Positions 26,421-40,068 are shown, counted from the stretch's first letter. The stretch is DNA of 64,000 nucleotides from Eulemur rufifrons (GCF_041146395.1 NC_090989.1:243526843-243590842), one strand, 5' to 3'. The notes: generated from the letters alone by a model not told the origin. A program made the numbers and translations.

Positions 26421-27054
26421 GGTACGGAAAAGCGGAATAATTTTGAACGCCTACATTTTCAAGTCTGATCACGATGTCTCTCACATCTAATTACAATATC
26501 TCCATTTCCAACCAATAAAATTCTTAGTCACTGATGCTTAATAGTAACTCCTGCTACTCCCAGCAGCCAACACCCTATTTTGAAAGAGATGCAGATCACT
26601 AATTAGTGTGTCTTCCATTGAGAACCTGTAATTGCCTTACCACACCCAAGTCCCTTCCAGCTAGACTAAGCCTCTTAACAGACCTAATACGCCCCACAGG
26701 AAACACATAGTTGGGCAAGAAATCTATTAAGAATTAGAAAACCCTGAAAGGGCTCTATTCATCATTGAAAAGAGAAATCCAAACCCTTTAGTTTTCCATT
26801 CTCTTTACTTTCCCAAAAGCTATAAGAAGTCTCCCACCAAATCTAAATGAAGCCCATGTTTCCAAACACAGCTGTCCAAGGGCTCTGTGAGTGCAGAGGA
26901 CAGACCTGATCTTTTAGTATGCAAGATCTGAAGGATTCCGAGAATTAGAGAAACAAAGTCTTAAAAGGTCAACAATTTCTCCTAAAATAATCTCTGCAGG
27001 TTATCGTCAGTCTTCCAAAGAATTCCAATTCAGGAATGAGAAAAGTAACAACTA

Positions 27055-27200
27055 CTTTTGAGAGCTTTAGTATAAACCCAATCAACTTTTCATGGTAGGT
27101 ATCATTATTCCCACTTTGTAGGTCAGAGGTCAGACACCAAAGGCTTAGAGAAGCTGAATAACTTGAATAAGGACCTGAAATTCTGAACTCCAGGTGTAAC
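27055..27200 (-). repeat. MIR fragment
   Basis: 'tcattattcccactttgtag' and 'gcttagagaagctgaataac' match the MIR centre in reverse orientation. Confidence 0.6.
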
Positions 27201-28354
27201 AATCAAGTTCTACAAAGTTCCCATTCCTTACTCTCACCTTATCTAACACCAGCAGGTGTAACCAAGCTGTCTGCTCATACAGGGGCCTAAGCGCACCCTT
27301 CACAACTCAGGATGGTAGAGCCCAAGAGCAGCTGCCCTCAGGAGGAATGAGCAAACGGCACCAGGCTTCGATGCTGAAAGTGACCCTGCAACCTGCAGGA
27401 CATGTCTTGAACTTGAAATGGACTACAGCCCCGTGGGCTCTCTTAAAAAACTAAATGAAATTTTAGGAAGCCTTTCAAAGGACATCGGTCATTATTCTCA
27501 CCTTTACTAAAACCAACTCATTTTAAGGTAAGTACTGTGAGAATGGAAAACTACTTCAGATTACTTGGTTTCAGTGAGTGCAGAATCAGGATAGAATCCC
27601 TCTCAGAAATAAATCTACTAAATTAGAAAACTCAACTTACTTAAAATAACTTACAGTAAAAGTTTAAAACTAAACTTTAAATTTAGTTTGGGGAAGCAGA
27701 CGTATGAAATTTTTATTCAAATACTAATTTAGATCTATCTTCTTCATTCGATATGGGTGCCTTCAAGGGCAATGAATACACTTTTCAATCTCCTCCGAGG
27801 ATCCCATTCTCATTTATTAAACAGAAGCCACAGGAAAACTGGCATTAACATCCCTTTCCTGCTCATCTGAAGCAAGAGCACCTCATTTCAGCTTTTCAGA
27901 TCAATAATACATTTTATACCAATAAACTTTACAATTGGACTCAATAGAGAACTACAAATCAAGCCTGAATACTGTGAACTTGACAGCAACCCTCCCATCT
28001 ATTTTTACTTTTTAATTTCAATTTAGAGCTATGTAACAGATAGAGTAGCCCTCCAAACTTAATTTCTCAAAGCAGTCCTTTGTCTTTGGAGATACCCTTA
28101 CCCAGGAACACCTGAAGTATGAAATAAATATAAAAGCCCAAAAGAAATACAAAAACAGCATTACTGGAAACAGGCTCAAGTTTAATATAAAAAACTATAA
28201 CAGTTAAGAAGCTCACTGCTGCCTTATTACCGTTAAACTAAGTAAAAAAAATTTTTCAGGTTGAAGATTTCATTTTTACAGCTATAACGGATTCCTAAAA
28301 TAAAAAAGTAATTAATGTTTCTTCTCTTGAATTTTGGGCTTGAAAGGAAAAGTT

Positions 28355-28440
28355 TCTTCATCATTCAATAAATATTAAGGTCTATGTACAAAAACTAGCA
28401 GAATACAAAAGTGTGCCTTTGCCTTCAAGGGCTACAGTTT
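28355..28440 (-). repeat. L2-type remnant
   Basis: 'tcattcaataaatattaagg' followed by 'tttgccttcaagggctacag' is a common old repeat motif. Short and diverged. Confidence 0.5.
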
Positions 28441-29386
28441 TCAGATCAGTAAATTTCTTGCAACCTGAAATTTCAGAATATCAATAATCCGCACCACTAC
28501 CTACCAGAGGTGTTCTAGCTAATGGACTTTGGTTTTAAATAGAAATCATCATCATGAAGGAGGTTAGATGCCACTGTTATTGACATTTCCCTATAAAGAA
28601 AGGTCTCAATATTTGACAACATAATATTCAGGAATTTGTTATACAAGTCAAAATGCAGAAAATGTCTAAATCAACACATCTGAAACTTGAAATTAGTTGT
28701 CAGAATATTAAAAAAAAGGTGGAATTGCACACAGAAAAACATTAAAGGAACACTCCTCACACTATCCCATTTTGCATTTTAACGGGAGAAGGGGTTATTG
28801 TGACATTTTTTTTCCAATTTCAGGAATTGACAAGTGGAGCCCTGCCTGACAATGACGGTTTAGATAACGTCTCACACCTCCCTCCTTCTTACCCAGGGGA
28901 TCCCCTGACTACTAGGGGAGGAGGAATAAATGCAATGGAAGGGTTTTGTTTTTGTTTTTTAAAAATGCAGGTGTGTTCAACAATTGTTAAGATTCTATAC
29001 ACACCCACAGTACCATTTAGTCAATTTCTATTTAAGAAACAAACTAGGACAATGAAACCAATATAGGAAAAAGAAAATACTTAGGTGAACTACTCCAAGG
29101 TGCATTTTTAGCACATGTGACCTTCCAAAGTACTCCAAGTATGTGTACGTAGATGTGTGGGCATGTGTGTATTTATAGAAAGAAAGTGTTGAGAGTGCTA
29201 TAAAAAAATACATGAATAAATCATAGAACATTAGTGCTACAAGGGACTTCCAAAAGCTAGTCCACAGCATCAATTTTTAGGTAAGGAAAGCAAGACCCAA
29301 GACTTGGCTTAAGGTAAAACTTGCTAGTGGCCATAGCATTCAAGTCTTCAACTCCAATGACAATCTCCATTTTAATTACTCTAATT

Positions 29387-29398
29387 CCACGCCTTAAT

Positions 29399-29434
<36 letters not shown>

Positions 29435-29770
29435 TTGAGACAGAGTCTCACTTTGTTGCCCAGGCTAGAGTGAGTGCCGTGGCGTCAGCTTAGCTCACAG
29501 CAACCTCAGACTCCTCGGCTTAAGCGATCCTACTGCCTCAGCCTCCCGAGTAGCTGGGACTACAGGCATGCGCCACTATGCCTGGCTAATTTTTTCTATA
29601 TAGATTTTTAGTTGTCCATATAATGTCTTTCTATTTTTAGTAGAGACGGGGTCTCACTCTTGCTCAGGCTGGTCTCGAACTCCTGACCTCGAGCGATCCA
29701 CCCGCCTCGGCCTCCCAGAGTGCTAGGATTACAGGCGTGAGCCACCGCGCCCGGCCCCACGCCTTAATTC
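29387..29770 (-). mobile_element. Strepsirrhine-type Alu with perfect target-site duplication
   Basis: Minus-orientation Alu at about 29,401-29,756, opening with a 33-nt T run and ending in 'ccgcgcccggcc'. The 14-bp direct repeat 'ccacgccttaattc' is identical on both sides (29,387-29,400 and 29,757-29,770). The linker 'ctatatagatttttagttgt' and arm end 'agagtgctaggattacag' are of the lemur/galago type. The body is close to consensus, so the insertion is comparatively recent. Confidence 0.95.
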
Positions 29771-29892
29771 TTAAATTTACACTTCCCCTAGAAAGACAAC
29801 TGTCCTCTCCTCCGTACAATACAGATTCTACATTTTCTTTCAAGGCTCAAGTAGGCCTAGCCCTATGTCTTCCAAGAAGCCATTAGTCTAAT

Positions 29893-30345
29893 CCAATGGT
29901 TCTCAAAGTATGGCCTGAGAACCCCTGGGAGTCACCTGAGACCTTTTCAAAGACCTGGGAGGTCAAAACCTTTTTCTCAAAAATGTATAGAGCTTTCTAA
30001 CACTTACATTAATGTATGACCTGCTTCTGCATTCAGTCCGTTGCAATATGAAAATATAGTTGACTTCTACTAAGCCAGACATTAAAGAGATGAAAAATGT
30101 AAAACTATGTTACCCTTTATCACTATTTTTTGTTTTAGAAAAATACGTCCCTATCTTTAAAATTTTTGTTAATATGTAATGGGTTTACTATTTTTTGAAC
30201 AAATGTTTCAAACTTTCTCCTCTTAATTTCTTATGTAGTAAATAATGATAAATATAACATACATAAACAAAAGGTCTTTGAGGTCCTCAATAATTTAAGT
30301 GTATAAAGGCATCACCTAACAAAGATGTTCGAAAATCACTGGTCT
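29893..30345. mobile_element. hAT-type (Charlie-like) non-autonomous DNA transposon
   Basis: Inverted ends: left 'ccaatggttctcaaagtatg', right (reverse complement) 'accagtgattttcgaacatc'. The interior 'taagccagacattaaagaga' and 'ggtctttgaggtcctcaata' phrases are characteristic of a hAT MER-class element. No transposase frame. Subfamily not certain. Confidence 0.75.
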
Positions 30346-30712
30346 AACTCACTGCTAAGTAAGTTTTCTTTTACAGTGAATTCCTTCAGCACATACATAT
30401 AAACCTTAGCACAGCTTCCTATTGCTCTCCTTACCTTCCAAGGGATATTCCTCCAGCCCTGGGACCATGTAAATTACTTCTTATGCCCAGTATTACTCTG
30501 ATTTACAAGAAAAATATTTTAATCATTTCAAAGTCCTTTGATATAGAATTTTTATAAAAACATGGTAGGGGAACCATGAATATAACTTCATATCCTGGTT
30601 CTCAGACAAGACATTGTATAAAGCATCATCATAAGCTATGTTTCATGTCACATACTTTTGTTTAAAAAATGCTTGGGTATCTTCTGAACCTCTCCTAAAG
30701 AATACGAAGGAT
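30346..30712. other. Intron-like DNA
   Basis: An L2-like snippet ('ccttaccttccaagggatat') lies near 30,430. Otherwise unrecognised. Confidence 0.4.
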
Positions 30713-31035
30713 GGGCCAGGTGCAGTGGCTCACACCTGAAATCCTAGCACTCTGGGAGGCCCAGGCAGGAGGATCACTTGAGGTCAGGAGTTTGAGACCA
30801 GCCTGAGCAAAAGTGAGACCCTGTCTCTATTAAAAATAGAAAAAATTAGCCAGGCATGGTGGTGCTCGCCTGTAGTCCCAGCTTCTTGGAAGGCTGAGGC
30901 AGAAAGATGGCTTGAGCCCAGAAGGCTGAGATTGCTGTGAGCCAGGCTGACGCCACAGCACACTAACCCAAGCAACAGAGCAAGACTCTGTCTCAAAAAA
31001 AAAAAAAACCAACAACAACAACAAAAAAAAAAACA
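30713..31035 (+). mobile_element. Alu SINE, plus strand
   Basis: Starts 'gggccaggtgcagtggctca' and ends in an A-rich tail with (CAA) interruptions near 31,010-31,035. The right arm reads 'tgagccaggctgacgccaca', a strepsirrhine-type variant. Imperfect flanking repeats of about 12 bp ('acgaaggatg' and 'caaaggatg'). The two minus-strand open frames here are antisense Alu. Confidence 0.9.
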
Positions 31036-32287
31036 CAAAGGATGCCAACAAGTTGTTTTTCATTTTCACGTGGTAGCTTCCACCATAGTCAGGCACCCAA
31101 ACATCTTCCCTTTTCCCCTCGAAGCCCTGGCCCCTTCCTCTGAGGGCCCCTTTCACCACATTAGCCTTAAAGCCACGCTACAAATTGTCCAGAGTATGGC
31201 TATCTCAAACAAGAAACAGAAACATTCCTGAATGGGATTCAAGGCCGTTAAGGAACTTACCTGTCCTCTAATAATCAATACTGCTTCCCCAGTATGCTGA
31301 AAGTACATCATACCTAACCCTCTTCTTTTAGGAAAAAAAAGTCTCCCTTTACTTACATAAAACCTCCCCACAAGTGCCGCTCACATCTGCCTGGTTTCAT
31401 GGGTCTTCTCCCAACAGTTGCAGAAGCCCTCATCAACTCCCCCCCTCATAATCCATCTCTCACGTTTCCTGACTACCGGCTAATCACAGGACTTAGACAA
31501 CTTAAAGGTGATATCCCCATCCTAGTGCTTGTCAAATCCTAAAGACCTGGCACAATGCTCAGCATTGAGTGCTAGTAAACAGTTAATGTTGAAAACCTAT
31601 TAAAATGCTCTGAAAAACACAAGGGGGATTAGCTTTTGAAGTAATTAGTAATTCCATTTTAATAATATTTTTGCAAATTAAAAATATATATTTGATGCAA
31701 AAGGAGCATAACCATGGAACTGTATAAAATAAAAAGCAAATCTTCAGTTTCTCCAACCTATACCTAAGAGATTAACAGTTTCATGGATTTGAATGTTTTC
31801 AAAGCAAACACAAACACATATACAAGCACAGGTGAAGAAAAGTAAATATTTTAATACATACATAGATAAATCTTTCTAAATGCTCTTTGTACCCTGCCTT
31901 TGACGTTTCAGTATCAACACAGAGAATTTCTTTTTTATAGATGACTATAAAGATAGACCCTAATTAATTTAACCAATCCCATATTGATGAACATTCCAAG
32001 GCTTTGCTATTTCAAACATTCCTTACAACAAACACCTTGTACAGGAAAGCAAAAGTATAAATTTAAAGATAGAAATTGCTGGTTCATAGTCCATTTGCAT
32101 TTTTAATTATGCTAGCTGCTGCCAAAAAGTCTTCTAAAAACTTACCAGTTCACTATTGCACCAAGTCATCACCTGCATTTTTAAAAAGGAAATAATGCAA
32201 CTGTGTAGAGGAAAAGGGATTGGCAGAAGAATAGGTACCAGCTAAGCACCTAGAGTTACCACCCACTGTCACTATTCCTAAGATGTT
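31036..32287. other. Intron-like DNA
   Basis: A perfect-looking minus-strand donor (ACAG/GTAAGTTC) at about 31,257 follows a possible acceptor only 36 bp upstream. I treat this as a chance pair. The 72-codon minus-strand frame over it has no family signature. Confidence 0.4.
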
Positions 32288-32597
32288 AAGCAACACTTTT
32301 TTCTTTTCTTTTTAGAGACAGGGTCTCACTCTGTTACCCAGGCTGGAATACAGTGGTGCGATATTACTACAGCCTCAAACTCCTGGGTTCAAGTGGTCTC
32401 CTGCCTCAGCCTCCCAAGTAGCTAGGACGACAGGTGCATGCCACCATGCCTGCTGATTTTAAATTTTTTGTAGAGATGGGGTCTCACTATGGTGACCAGG
32501 CTGGCCTCGAATTCCTAGTCTCAAGTGAGCCTCCTGCCTGGGCCTCCCAAAGTGCTGGGATTACAGGTGTGAGCCATCACACCCAGCCAAGCAACAC
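32288..32597 (-). mobile_element. Old Alu (J-like) with short target duplication
   Basis: Minus-orientation dimeric Alu at about 32,297-32,588, from 'agagacagggtctcactctg' to 'gagccatcacacccagcc'. 9-bp direct repeats 'aagcaacac' at 32,288-32,296 and 32,589-32,597. Confidence 0.9.
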
Positions 32598-35016
32598 AAC
32601 TTTAGCATCAGTTCTGAATGTATAAAATGAGAGTGCGAGTAAGGGCTTTTCCAGCGCTAACATTTTCTGATGTCCTTGAATTTGTTATATGTAAGAAATG
32701 CACATTAAATATTAAGATGGAATGCTTATTCTCTTGGGCTGCCGAGGAACAAACAAACAAATGCTGGGAAAGTCAAATTGCTGCCCTGGGAAAGTAAATG
32801 CTCTGATAAAACCCCTGCTAGGAATTTGAAAATGGAAGTGAAACTGAGACTGAAGGAAATGACCACCTAATAGGAAAGATAAAAAAAATCATTTCAAAAA
32901 TGATAAACACAAAAGGATTTTAATCATTTGGAGGTTTTCCTAGCTTAAAACAAACCATGTCTCAGTAGAAGAAACATAGCTAAATGGCTGTAACAAGCAA
33001 GGGCCAAAGCACCCTGATGGCTACTAATTAATAAAAAGTTACAAACATCCCTTTCAAGTTTACCATTTGAGAGAGTGGATGTTAACAGGAGATATGATTT
33101 GCTAAGCTAAATAAAAGCCTTCATTAACAAGAAGTGACAGGATCACAACCCTGCTGCTGATAAGCTGCCAACATACCCGAGGTCTTCAATGAAGGGCTGC
33201 CCATTTAACATACTGCAGTTTTAAAATGAATTGCTTGTGAACAAACAGTTCTATGTCAAGGCAGGCCTACAACATACCAGACGAGGCTGCTGCTGTCCCA
33301 CAGACTGTGTGTCTTTGCGCGTGCACACACACATGCACGTGCATGAGCCAGGTGTACACAACAGAACCCAGCCCAGTAACCCTTCTTAAGGTCAGCCCTC
33401 CAAGATTACAGCATCTACTTTAGACTTCTACTTCTCTGCTTCCAAACAGACTCAGTGTTGAGTGGGAAGCAGCCATTCTTCAGACAGCCAGAGGAAGTTC
33501 ACATGGCCATTAAATGATTGGCCCAGTGGTCATCCCCGGAGCCTACCTCCTTATTCCAGGCAAACACAGCCACTTCAGTCCAACCCTGAAGCAGTCAGTG
33601 TTTTTTTAACATGGCATGCTTTGGAGCTATATAAAAAGGTCATAAATACATGTAAAAGGCATAGCTTCAGCCTAGCCAAAGTGGTTACAGAAGCATCACA
33701 GATCTTTTCCTGTGTGGTCCAAGTAAACTGTTAAACTTACCAGCTGGAAGACAGCAAATACATAAAGTCTTAATTATTCACAGGGACGGATGGAGAGAAA
33801 CAGCACTGCTAACACAAAAGTCATCTTAAAATATTAACTAGTCTAGCATCAAGCACTTAATTACTGCTATCTATCGTAATAAGTGATATCCATAAAAACA
33901 CAGAAATATTCAATATAGTTTAAAACATTAAGAATTTTTATTAACTCCAACTGGTCAAATATGTGTGCTATACATGGCTACTTCACAGCAACCAGAATAC
34001 CAACGCTGAATATACCATTTTCTAAAAAACCTGAATGCAGTATTTATTCAGCACATGTAATTTTATAATTTTAATCTTTATTTTAACGAAATAGAACTTA
34101 ATAAGTACAGAGAACAAAGTTGTAAGACAGAATCACTGACATCAAGGAACTTCCAATGTAGTTGAAAATAACATTTAAAGAGTTCCTAAAAATTCAGACC
34201 AATCTGAAAAGGCATTAACAGCATAACAAACACCCAAGACAAAGGGAAGTTGTCACCCCAGCGCCCCTTCCCTCACCAGCTCCGTAACTCTCAGCCCTGC
34301 TATCCACAAACACCAGAAGTAACATGAGAATTTTCCTTTCCTGAACTAAAGCTTGTTTTACTTCTCTCCAAATTCCATCAAGAGTGGAGGTTACTGTGGA
34401 TATTTTCATTGGCTTCTTTCTACACCTGAGGAAAAGGTGCTGAGATCTAAAAGCTGTGATGAAATAAGATCCACCTAGAAAAAAATGCTATATCCATGTT
34501 AAACAATTATAGATCCTATAAACTAAAAAGCACGTATTGCCTTCCAAAAGATCATGTAATATTAAAAGATCATGTAGTAATAAAAACAAAAGAAAACCAT
34601 TTTAGCCACCAGAGTCCACCTCTCTGAGGAAACTAAGAGTATACTCAAGTGTAATGATTTAATAAGCAGGACAGAAAGATACTACTTTAAAAATATGTCA
34701 TAGGTTCACTGTACTGTGTAGTGCTGATGATATGTGTGAGCGAGAAAAACTGGCCAGATGGAGAATTCACTTCCTCATCTTCCTTAACTTTTTTTCTTCC
34801 TTGTCTTTTCCCACCCCAACAAATGTTTTAAAGACAATTCCAAATTAATACGGTATTTCCTTTTAGTTTAAATTTAAATGAATACTGGGAGAAACACAGT
34901 ATGGTAAAGAAATGACATGTGTTGCCAGAGGGGTTATATAAAACGCTATTCATAAACTGAACAAATAAATCATTCAATGACAAAATATAACTATACCACT
35001 TTGGATGAATTCTTTA
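32598..35016. other. Intron-like unique DNA
   Basis: A short CA/CG patch occurs at 33,318-33,345. 'aaaagatcatgtaatatt' is duplicated in tandem (period 18) at about 34,546-34,580. No exon or CpG island seen. The 90-codon plus-strand frame (33,462-33,734) lacks recognisable features. Confidence 0.4.
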
Positions 35017-35150
35017 TTCCTTTTTTTTTTTTAATGACAAGGTTTTGCTATACTGGTTAGGCTGGTCATGAACTCCTGGGCTCAAGCAATTCTCCTGCCT
35101 CAGTCTCCTGAGTAGCTGGGACTACAGGTGTGCTCCACAGCACCCAGCAA
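35017..35150 (-). mobile_element. Alu monomer fragment
   Basis: A T-run followed by 'aggctggtcatgaactcctg' and 'gtagctgggactacaggtgt': one Alu arm, diverged, minus orientation. Confidence 0.75.
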
Positions 35151-37097
35151 ATTGGTACAGTCCTTTGAGCCAAGCAAAAAGCCTAACAGATATTCCTCTT
35201 AAGTTCTTACTGCCTCAATACACTGGAAAAGTATTATCAAAAAAATAAATAAATAAATTCCAAAACCAGACACAGGCAGCACATTTTCAAAGCCATGGGT
35301 GAAGAGAATAAAGGATGTAGACAATGCAGATCTCACTGCTGGACTTGGCATTCATTGTATAGTTTTCAGAGTAAAAGCTGCCTAATTATGTTGCCCTTAA
35401 AAGAACATTAAAATTTGTTTCTCAGCTGTTAAAAAAAAAAAAAAAAAAAAAAATGCCAGATCTATGGTGGGATACAGGCTAGGCAGCAAGGATCAGCTCC
35501 AGGACTCAAAATTCACCACGAATGTATCAAGGAGAAGAGAGTTTAATTTTAGGACCCTGTCTATTCCAATATTCTAATGCCTATAAAATTAGAAACTAAA
35601 AAGTCTGCAAGGTAGGAAGAAGGTAAGTGGGAGGGAAGGTAAAATTAACAAATGACTAGGATAGGAGCCCCAAAGGCTCTTTGCCTTGCACAGGACAAAT
35701 CACAATTATAAATAATAATTCACAGGATTTTAACATGTGTCTCCTCCAACAAATTCCAAGTTTCATATCAGCAGGGACTATATTGTGTTCACTACTATAT
35801 CCTCAACACCTAAGATAGCGTGGCATGTAGTATGAAAACAAATACTAAATAAACTTTTACACAGGAAACCAATACATTTTCACATATAAGCTGGCAAAGT
35901 AATTGTTTTTAAACTATTACAGGGCAGAAGAGGTTAGATCAACAATCAAAAGAGCGAATGACTGTACAACCAAAATGACAGCAAAATGCCATTAAGGTCA
36001 GGAGACCAGATACAATAAAATCATAAAATTTTTAATCCTAGGAAGGTAGAGATCTAGAGAAAAGTTTAAAGTTTTAAAGAAGGTACTAATAAATAGATTT
36101 GCCAAAAATGCATACTGAACATTTTCAAGTATTCACTGGCTATTTAATACACTGTCAACAAATTTGCCTCCTTTCTTTGAGACAATAAACAGGAAATAAT
36201 CACAGGGAATGAGGGAAGAGAAAGAAATGTCACCCATAATGAAAAACTCCTTATGGATAAAGTTCCATAAAACTCCTTAAGGAGACTTTGAAATAAACAT
36301 GACACCCAAGATTTAACAAGTCATCCCTGGATCTCTTTACAAGTCTGAATTCCTTAGAGAACTGGGGAACTACAGAACTATGTTAATAGAATCTTTGGTA
36401 GTCTAGGCCAAATGTAAGAAAACACACATACAGAGAAATTAAAGAGAAGTGGTACTTATTTATTAAGGTCAAAGTTTAAGACTACAGTATCATATAAAAT
36501 AGAATGATGGAAAATTCAGTTTTCAATTCTCAACCATTGTCTTAACTTCTGCTTCAACCTGTGAAGTCCTAAATTGCAGCAAAAACAGCACGGGGTATCC
36601 TTGGCAGGATCCCACCTGACTGTTTTGTGCATAGCCTGTTGGGCCAATTTTATACCAGAGGCACCTGCTTGAAATATGTAGAGACAATTTGATGACCTTA
36701 TTTTCTTAGGTTTACACCAGCTTCACATAGCACAAGGATAATATTTATACTCTAGAAGAAGTAAGATATACGCAGAGATAATAAATCAAAGAACATGTTA
36801 ACAACATGAAGCTACTTCAGCTTCTCAATTCTAAGATGTTTTGGATTGAAAGATATACTACTAACCTCACAGCTTTGCGGACATAAAATCACTATATTAA
36901 GTGGACATACTTATGAGACTCAAAAATGTAAAAACTGCACATCTAAGATGTGAGGAAATAAGATATTAATTAAAGCAGTATTTTTTGCTAAAATTTCCTT
37001 GTAGAGATTTAAATTCTAATAAGATCACCTATTATTCATGATTTACCTACAGATGCAAATAACTTTCTCAATTGATTACCAGTCACAAGTACTATAA
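35151..37097. other. Intron-like DNA with poly(A) and an L2 piece
   Basis: A 23-nt A run at 35,431-35,453 and an L2-like 3' end at about 35,760-35,860 ('gcagggactatattgtgttc', 'tagcgtggcatgtagtatga'). Nothing gene-like. Confidence 0.45.
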
Positions 37098-37415
37098 TAT
37101 ATTAACTTTTTTTTTTTTTTTTAAGATATAAGGTCTCACCCTGTTGCCCAGACTAGAGTGCAGCGGCATGATCATAGCTCACTGCAGCTTCCAACTACTG
37201 GCCTCAAGCGATCCTCCTGCCTCAGCCTCCTAAGTAGCTAGAACCACAGGCATGCAATCACCACACTCAGCTAATTTTTAAATTTTTTGTAGAGACAGGG
37301 TCTCACTTGTTGCCCGGGCTGGTCACAAACTCCTGGCCTCAAATGATCCTCCTGCTGGTCCTCCCAAAGTACCAGGATCACAGGTATGAGCCACTGCACT
37401 CAGCCTATATTAACT
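37098..37415 (-). mobile_element. Old Alu (J-like) with target-site duplication
   Basis: Minus-orientation Alu at about 37,108-37,405, diverged ('catgatcatagctcactgca', 'tgagccactgcactcagcc'). The 10-bp duplication 'tatattaact' at 37,098-37,107 and 37,406-37,415 is exact. Confidence 0.9.
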
Positions 37416-37560
37416 CTTTATAGTATTATCTCTAGTCCAAGCTTTGTAAGTGTGTTCAAGTGAATTTAACAAATATTTCCTGAATTTCTACCACAAGCAC
37501 ACGAGGGGTGAGAGATAAAGTAACGAACAAGGCAGATGGCCCCTTTCTAGGGAAAAACAA
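37416..37560 (-). repeat. L2-type remnant
   Basis: 'tttaacaaatatttcctgaa' followed by 'aacaaggcagatggcccctt' resembles the common old repeat motif in reverse orientation. Confidence 0.5.
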
Positions 37561-39699
37561 GATTATCTTGAATTGGTATTTTTCCTTATCTACTTCCAAC
37601 CAATTTTTTCTGACAGTAAAGTTGCAGAAAATTTACTGTCACAAAGTTGAATCTGAAAACTTACTGGAGAAAGGTGAATCAAGAACAATCTTCACTGGAT
37701 AGATACTTTATTGATTCAAATTTGGACATCATATATCCTACTGAACACCTGACTGAGATGTTTTTTACTTAAAACTTTCTGTTACTGGTTATTTCTGAAA
37801 GTCCACCAGATTTGGAACAGATTCATTTAAAAAAAAAAACCTAACAAATTTAAAGAATACTCCTTAGAAATTTACTACTACAGTAAGCCAGGGTTATCTC
37901 AATGTCACTTTCACTGGGAATAGAACATACAGTATTTCAATCTTCTTTTTTGATGTTAACAGTATCCTAAAATAATTCTGAAGACACTGTCTTCATTTCC
38001 TTGCTTATAGAAAAATAACCAATCCATACTTCATATGGTTCCAAAAAGTAATCCTGTAAGTCAAGATGCCAGCTGGCATCAGAAAGACGCCAGCCTGTGA
38101 TGGAATCACTTCCAGAAGTCACCTAGTCACAAACCTAAAATAATCCAAGGTCAGAATCCTGGCACTAAGGGACAAGTTCTGGGCATTCTCCTAGGAATGC
38201 TGCGGGGACCGGGGTGAAACTGTACAAAAGAAAACAAAGCAACAAAACAACCTAGTACAAGAGACCCCCAACTGAGGAACCAAACAATTAGGCCTGAAGC
38301 TGAGATACAGGTGCTGCTGGAGTCACACCATTTTATCACAAAGTACCTGTAACAGAAGCAAGACATTCTCCAAACATTAAAGCTGAGCTGCCTCTTGGAT
38401 CTGTCTCTGATTTCAGCCATCTAAACTACAGCCAGCAGAACTACCAGAGGTAGAAAGAACATCATTCTGGAGTCCACGGACAGAGGGACAGAAGCAGGAG
38501 TCAGACCTGAGTCCTACTTCCCCACTCTGTCAGTGGCATCCTTGAGCAAACCACCTGACCTCTGAACTTCATTTTCTTCGCCTACAAAATGATTATCTCA
38601 GGGAGCTATGGTAAGGTTCTCTAGGGACAAACACTAGGTGTCACCACCGTTACTGGAGGAAATGCTCCTGCTGGTTCCATCATCTTGGGTGGGTCACCAC
38701 CTGCAATTGCTGATTCCACATATTTTTCTGTCTTTCTAATAGTAAAGTCAGTCAGCAACGAAAAAGGCAGCTCCCTGCATCCGCATCCCAATACACTGCC
38801 AAATTGACTGTCGAACACAAAATTTCTTACTCCAATTGCATAGAGACAATAATTTAGAAGTCACTTTAGGAGTTGTACAAAAGGAAAACCAAAATAGATC
38901 TCTTCAGTCTTCCTATCTAGATCACAAACTATGTTATTCACTATGAAATCAAACTTTCCCTCTATTGTCCACAAAACAATGTTCATAGATCACCCAAACT
39001 CTTTGGGAAAGAAAAAGAAAAAAAAAAAATTCCAAGAAGCAGAAAACAAATTATTCTCCAAACAGCCAGTTCCAATGGAGGGAATGAGCCCCTTCAGCAA
39101 ATCAAGACGATATTGCAGCCATATAAGCTATGCAATTATCTTTCAGATGTTAAAGAAAAAATGTATGGTAAATGCCATGAAGGCAGAAAAGCAACAGGCC
39201 AATCTGAGAACACTGAGAACTGGCATGAGAAAGCTACAGTCAGAAGCCCAGAGAACACACACTCCCACAGGACCTGGCCGTTAGGCATGAAGAAGACTCA
39301 AGGAGAAGGTGCAAATCAATGCTCTTATAGCATCCCAGCATCTGATCTGTTACTTGCTTCTTGCTCCTGCAACTATACTCCTAAGAGGAAGGGAATCAAA
39401 AATGTTATAATCATTCTATCTTTTTCCTAGGTGTTTTGAAAAATAAATGTTATACCCAGAGGAGGCTGCTGGCATATAATGCTTCAGAGAGAATAAAACT
39501 TCTGGGGAAAGGCTGGGGCTTCATGTAGTTTCACATACATGTGCCTTAGTCCATTCTTCTAGGACAATAGCAGACTTAAGATAGTCACAGTGTCTCTCCA
39601 GCCACAACTTAAAACTTGGCAGGTTTTGCATAAATATTTTTCACCTGTGACTGGGCACCTGGCAAACCAGGGAATAGTTACTTACACCACAAAAGAATC
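37561..39699. other. Intron-like DNA with one MIR
   Basis: Contains the MIR listed at 38,485-38,630. The 117-codon and 105-codon plus-strand frames (38,931-39,430) overlap in different frames, run through an A tract and show no family features, so I do not call genes. Confidence 0.4.
38485..38630 (+). repeat. MIR fragment
   Basis: 'caggagtcagacctgagtcc' and 'cttgagcaaaccacctgacc' follow the MIR consensus in plus orientation. Confidence 0.7.
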
Positions 39700-40035
39700 A
39701 AAAGGAACAGGCCGGGCGCGGTGGCTCACACCTGTAATCCTAGCACTCTGGGAGGCCAAGGAGGGTGGATTGTTTAAGCTCAGGAGCTTGAGACCAGCCT
39801 TAGCAAGAGCGAGACCCCCCCCCCCATCTCTACTAAAAAAAAAAAATAGAAAGAAATTAGTTGGACAACTAAAATATATACAAAAAATTAGCTGGGCATG
39901 GTGGCGCATGCCTGTAGTCCCAGCTACTCGGGAGGCTGAGGGAGGAGGATCACTTGAGTCCAGGAGCTTGAGGTTGCCGTGAGCTGGGCTGATGCCATGG
40001 CACTCTAGCCCAGGCAACAGAGTGAGACTCTGTCT

Positions 40036-40068
<33 letters not shown>

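Larger units (their letters stand above)
25521..29386. other. Intron-like DNA with MIR and L2 pieces
   Basis: Apart from the MIR/L2-type pieces listed separately (26,270-26,420; 27,055-27,200; 28,355-28,440) nothing is recognised. There is no CpG cluster and no credible exon. Minor TG and A runs occur near 29,130-29,170 and 28,710. Confidence 0.4.

Noticed and set aside
30784..31159. Minus-strand frames of 84 and 109 codons
   Set aside because: Antisense Alu translation.
31222..31292. Strong minus-strand donor (ACAG/GTAAGTTC) with a nearby AG
   Set aside because: The implied exon is only 36 bp, with weak acceptor context. Most likely a decoy site.
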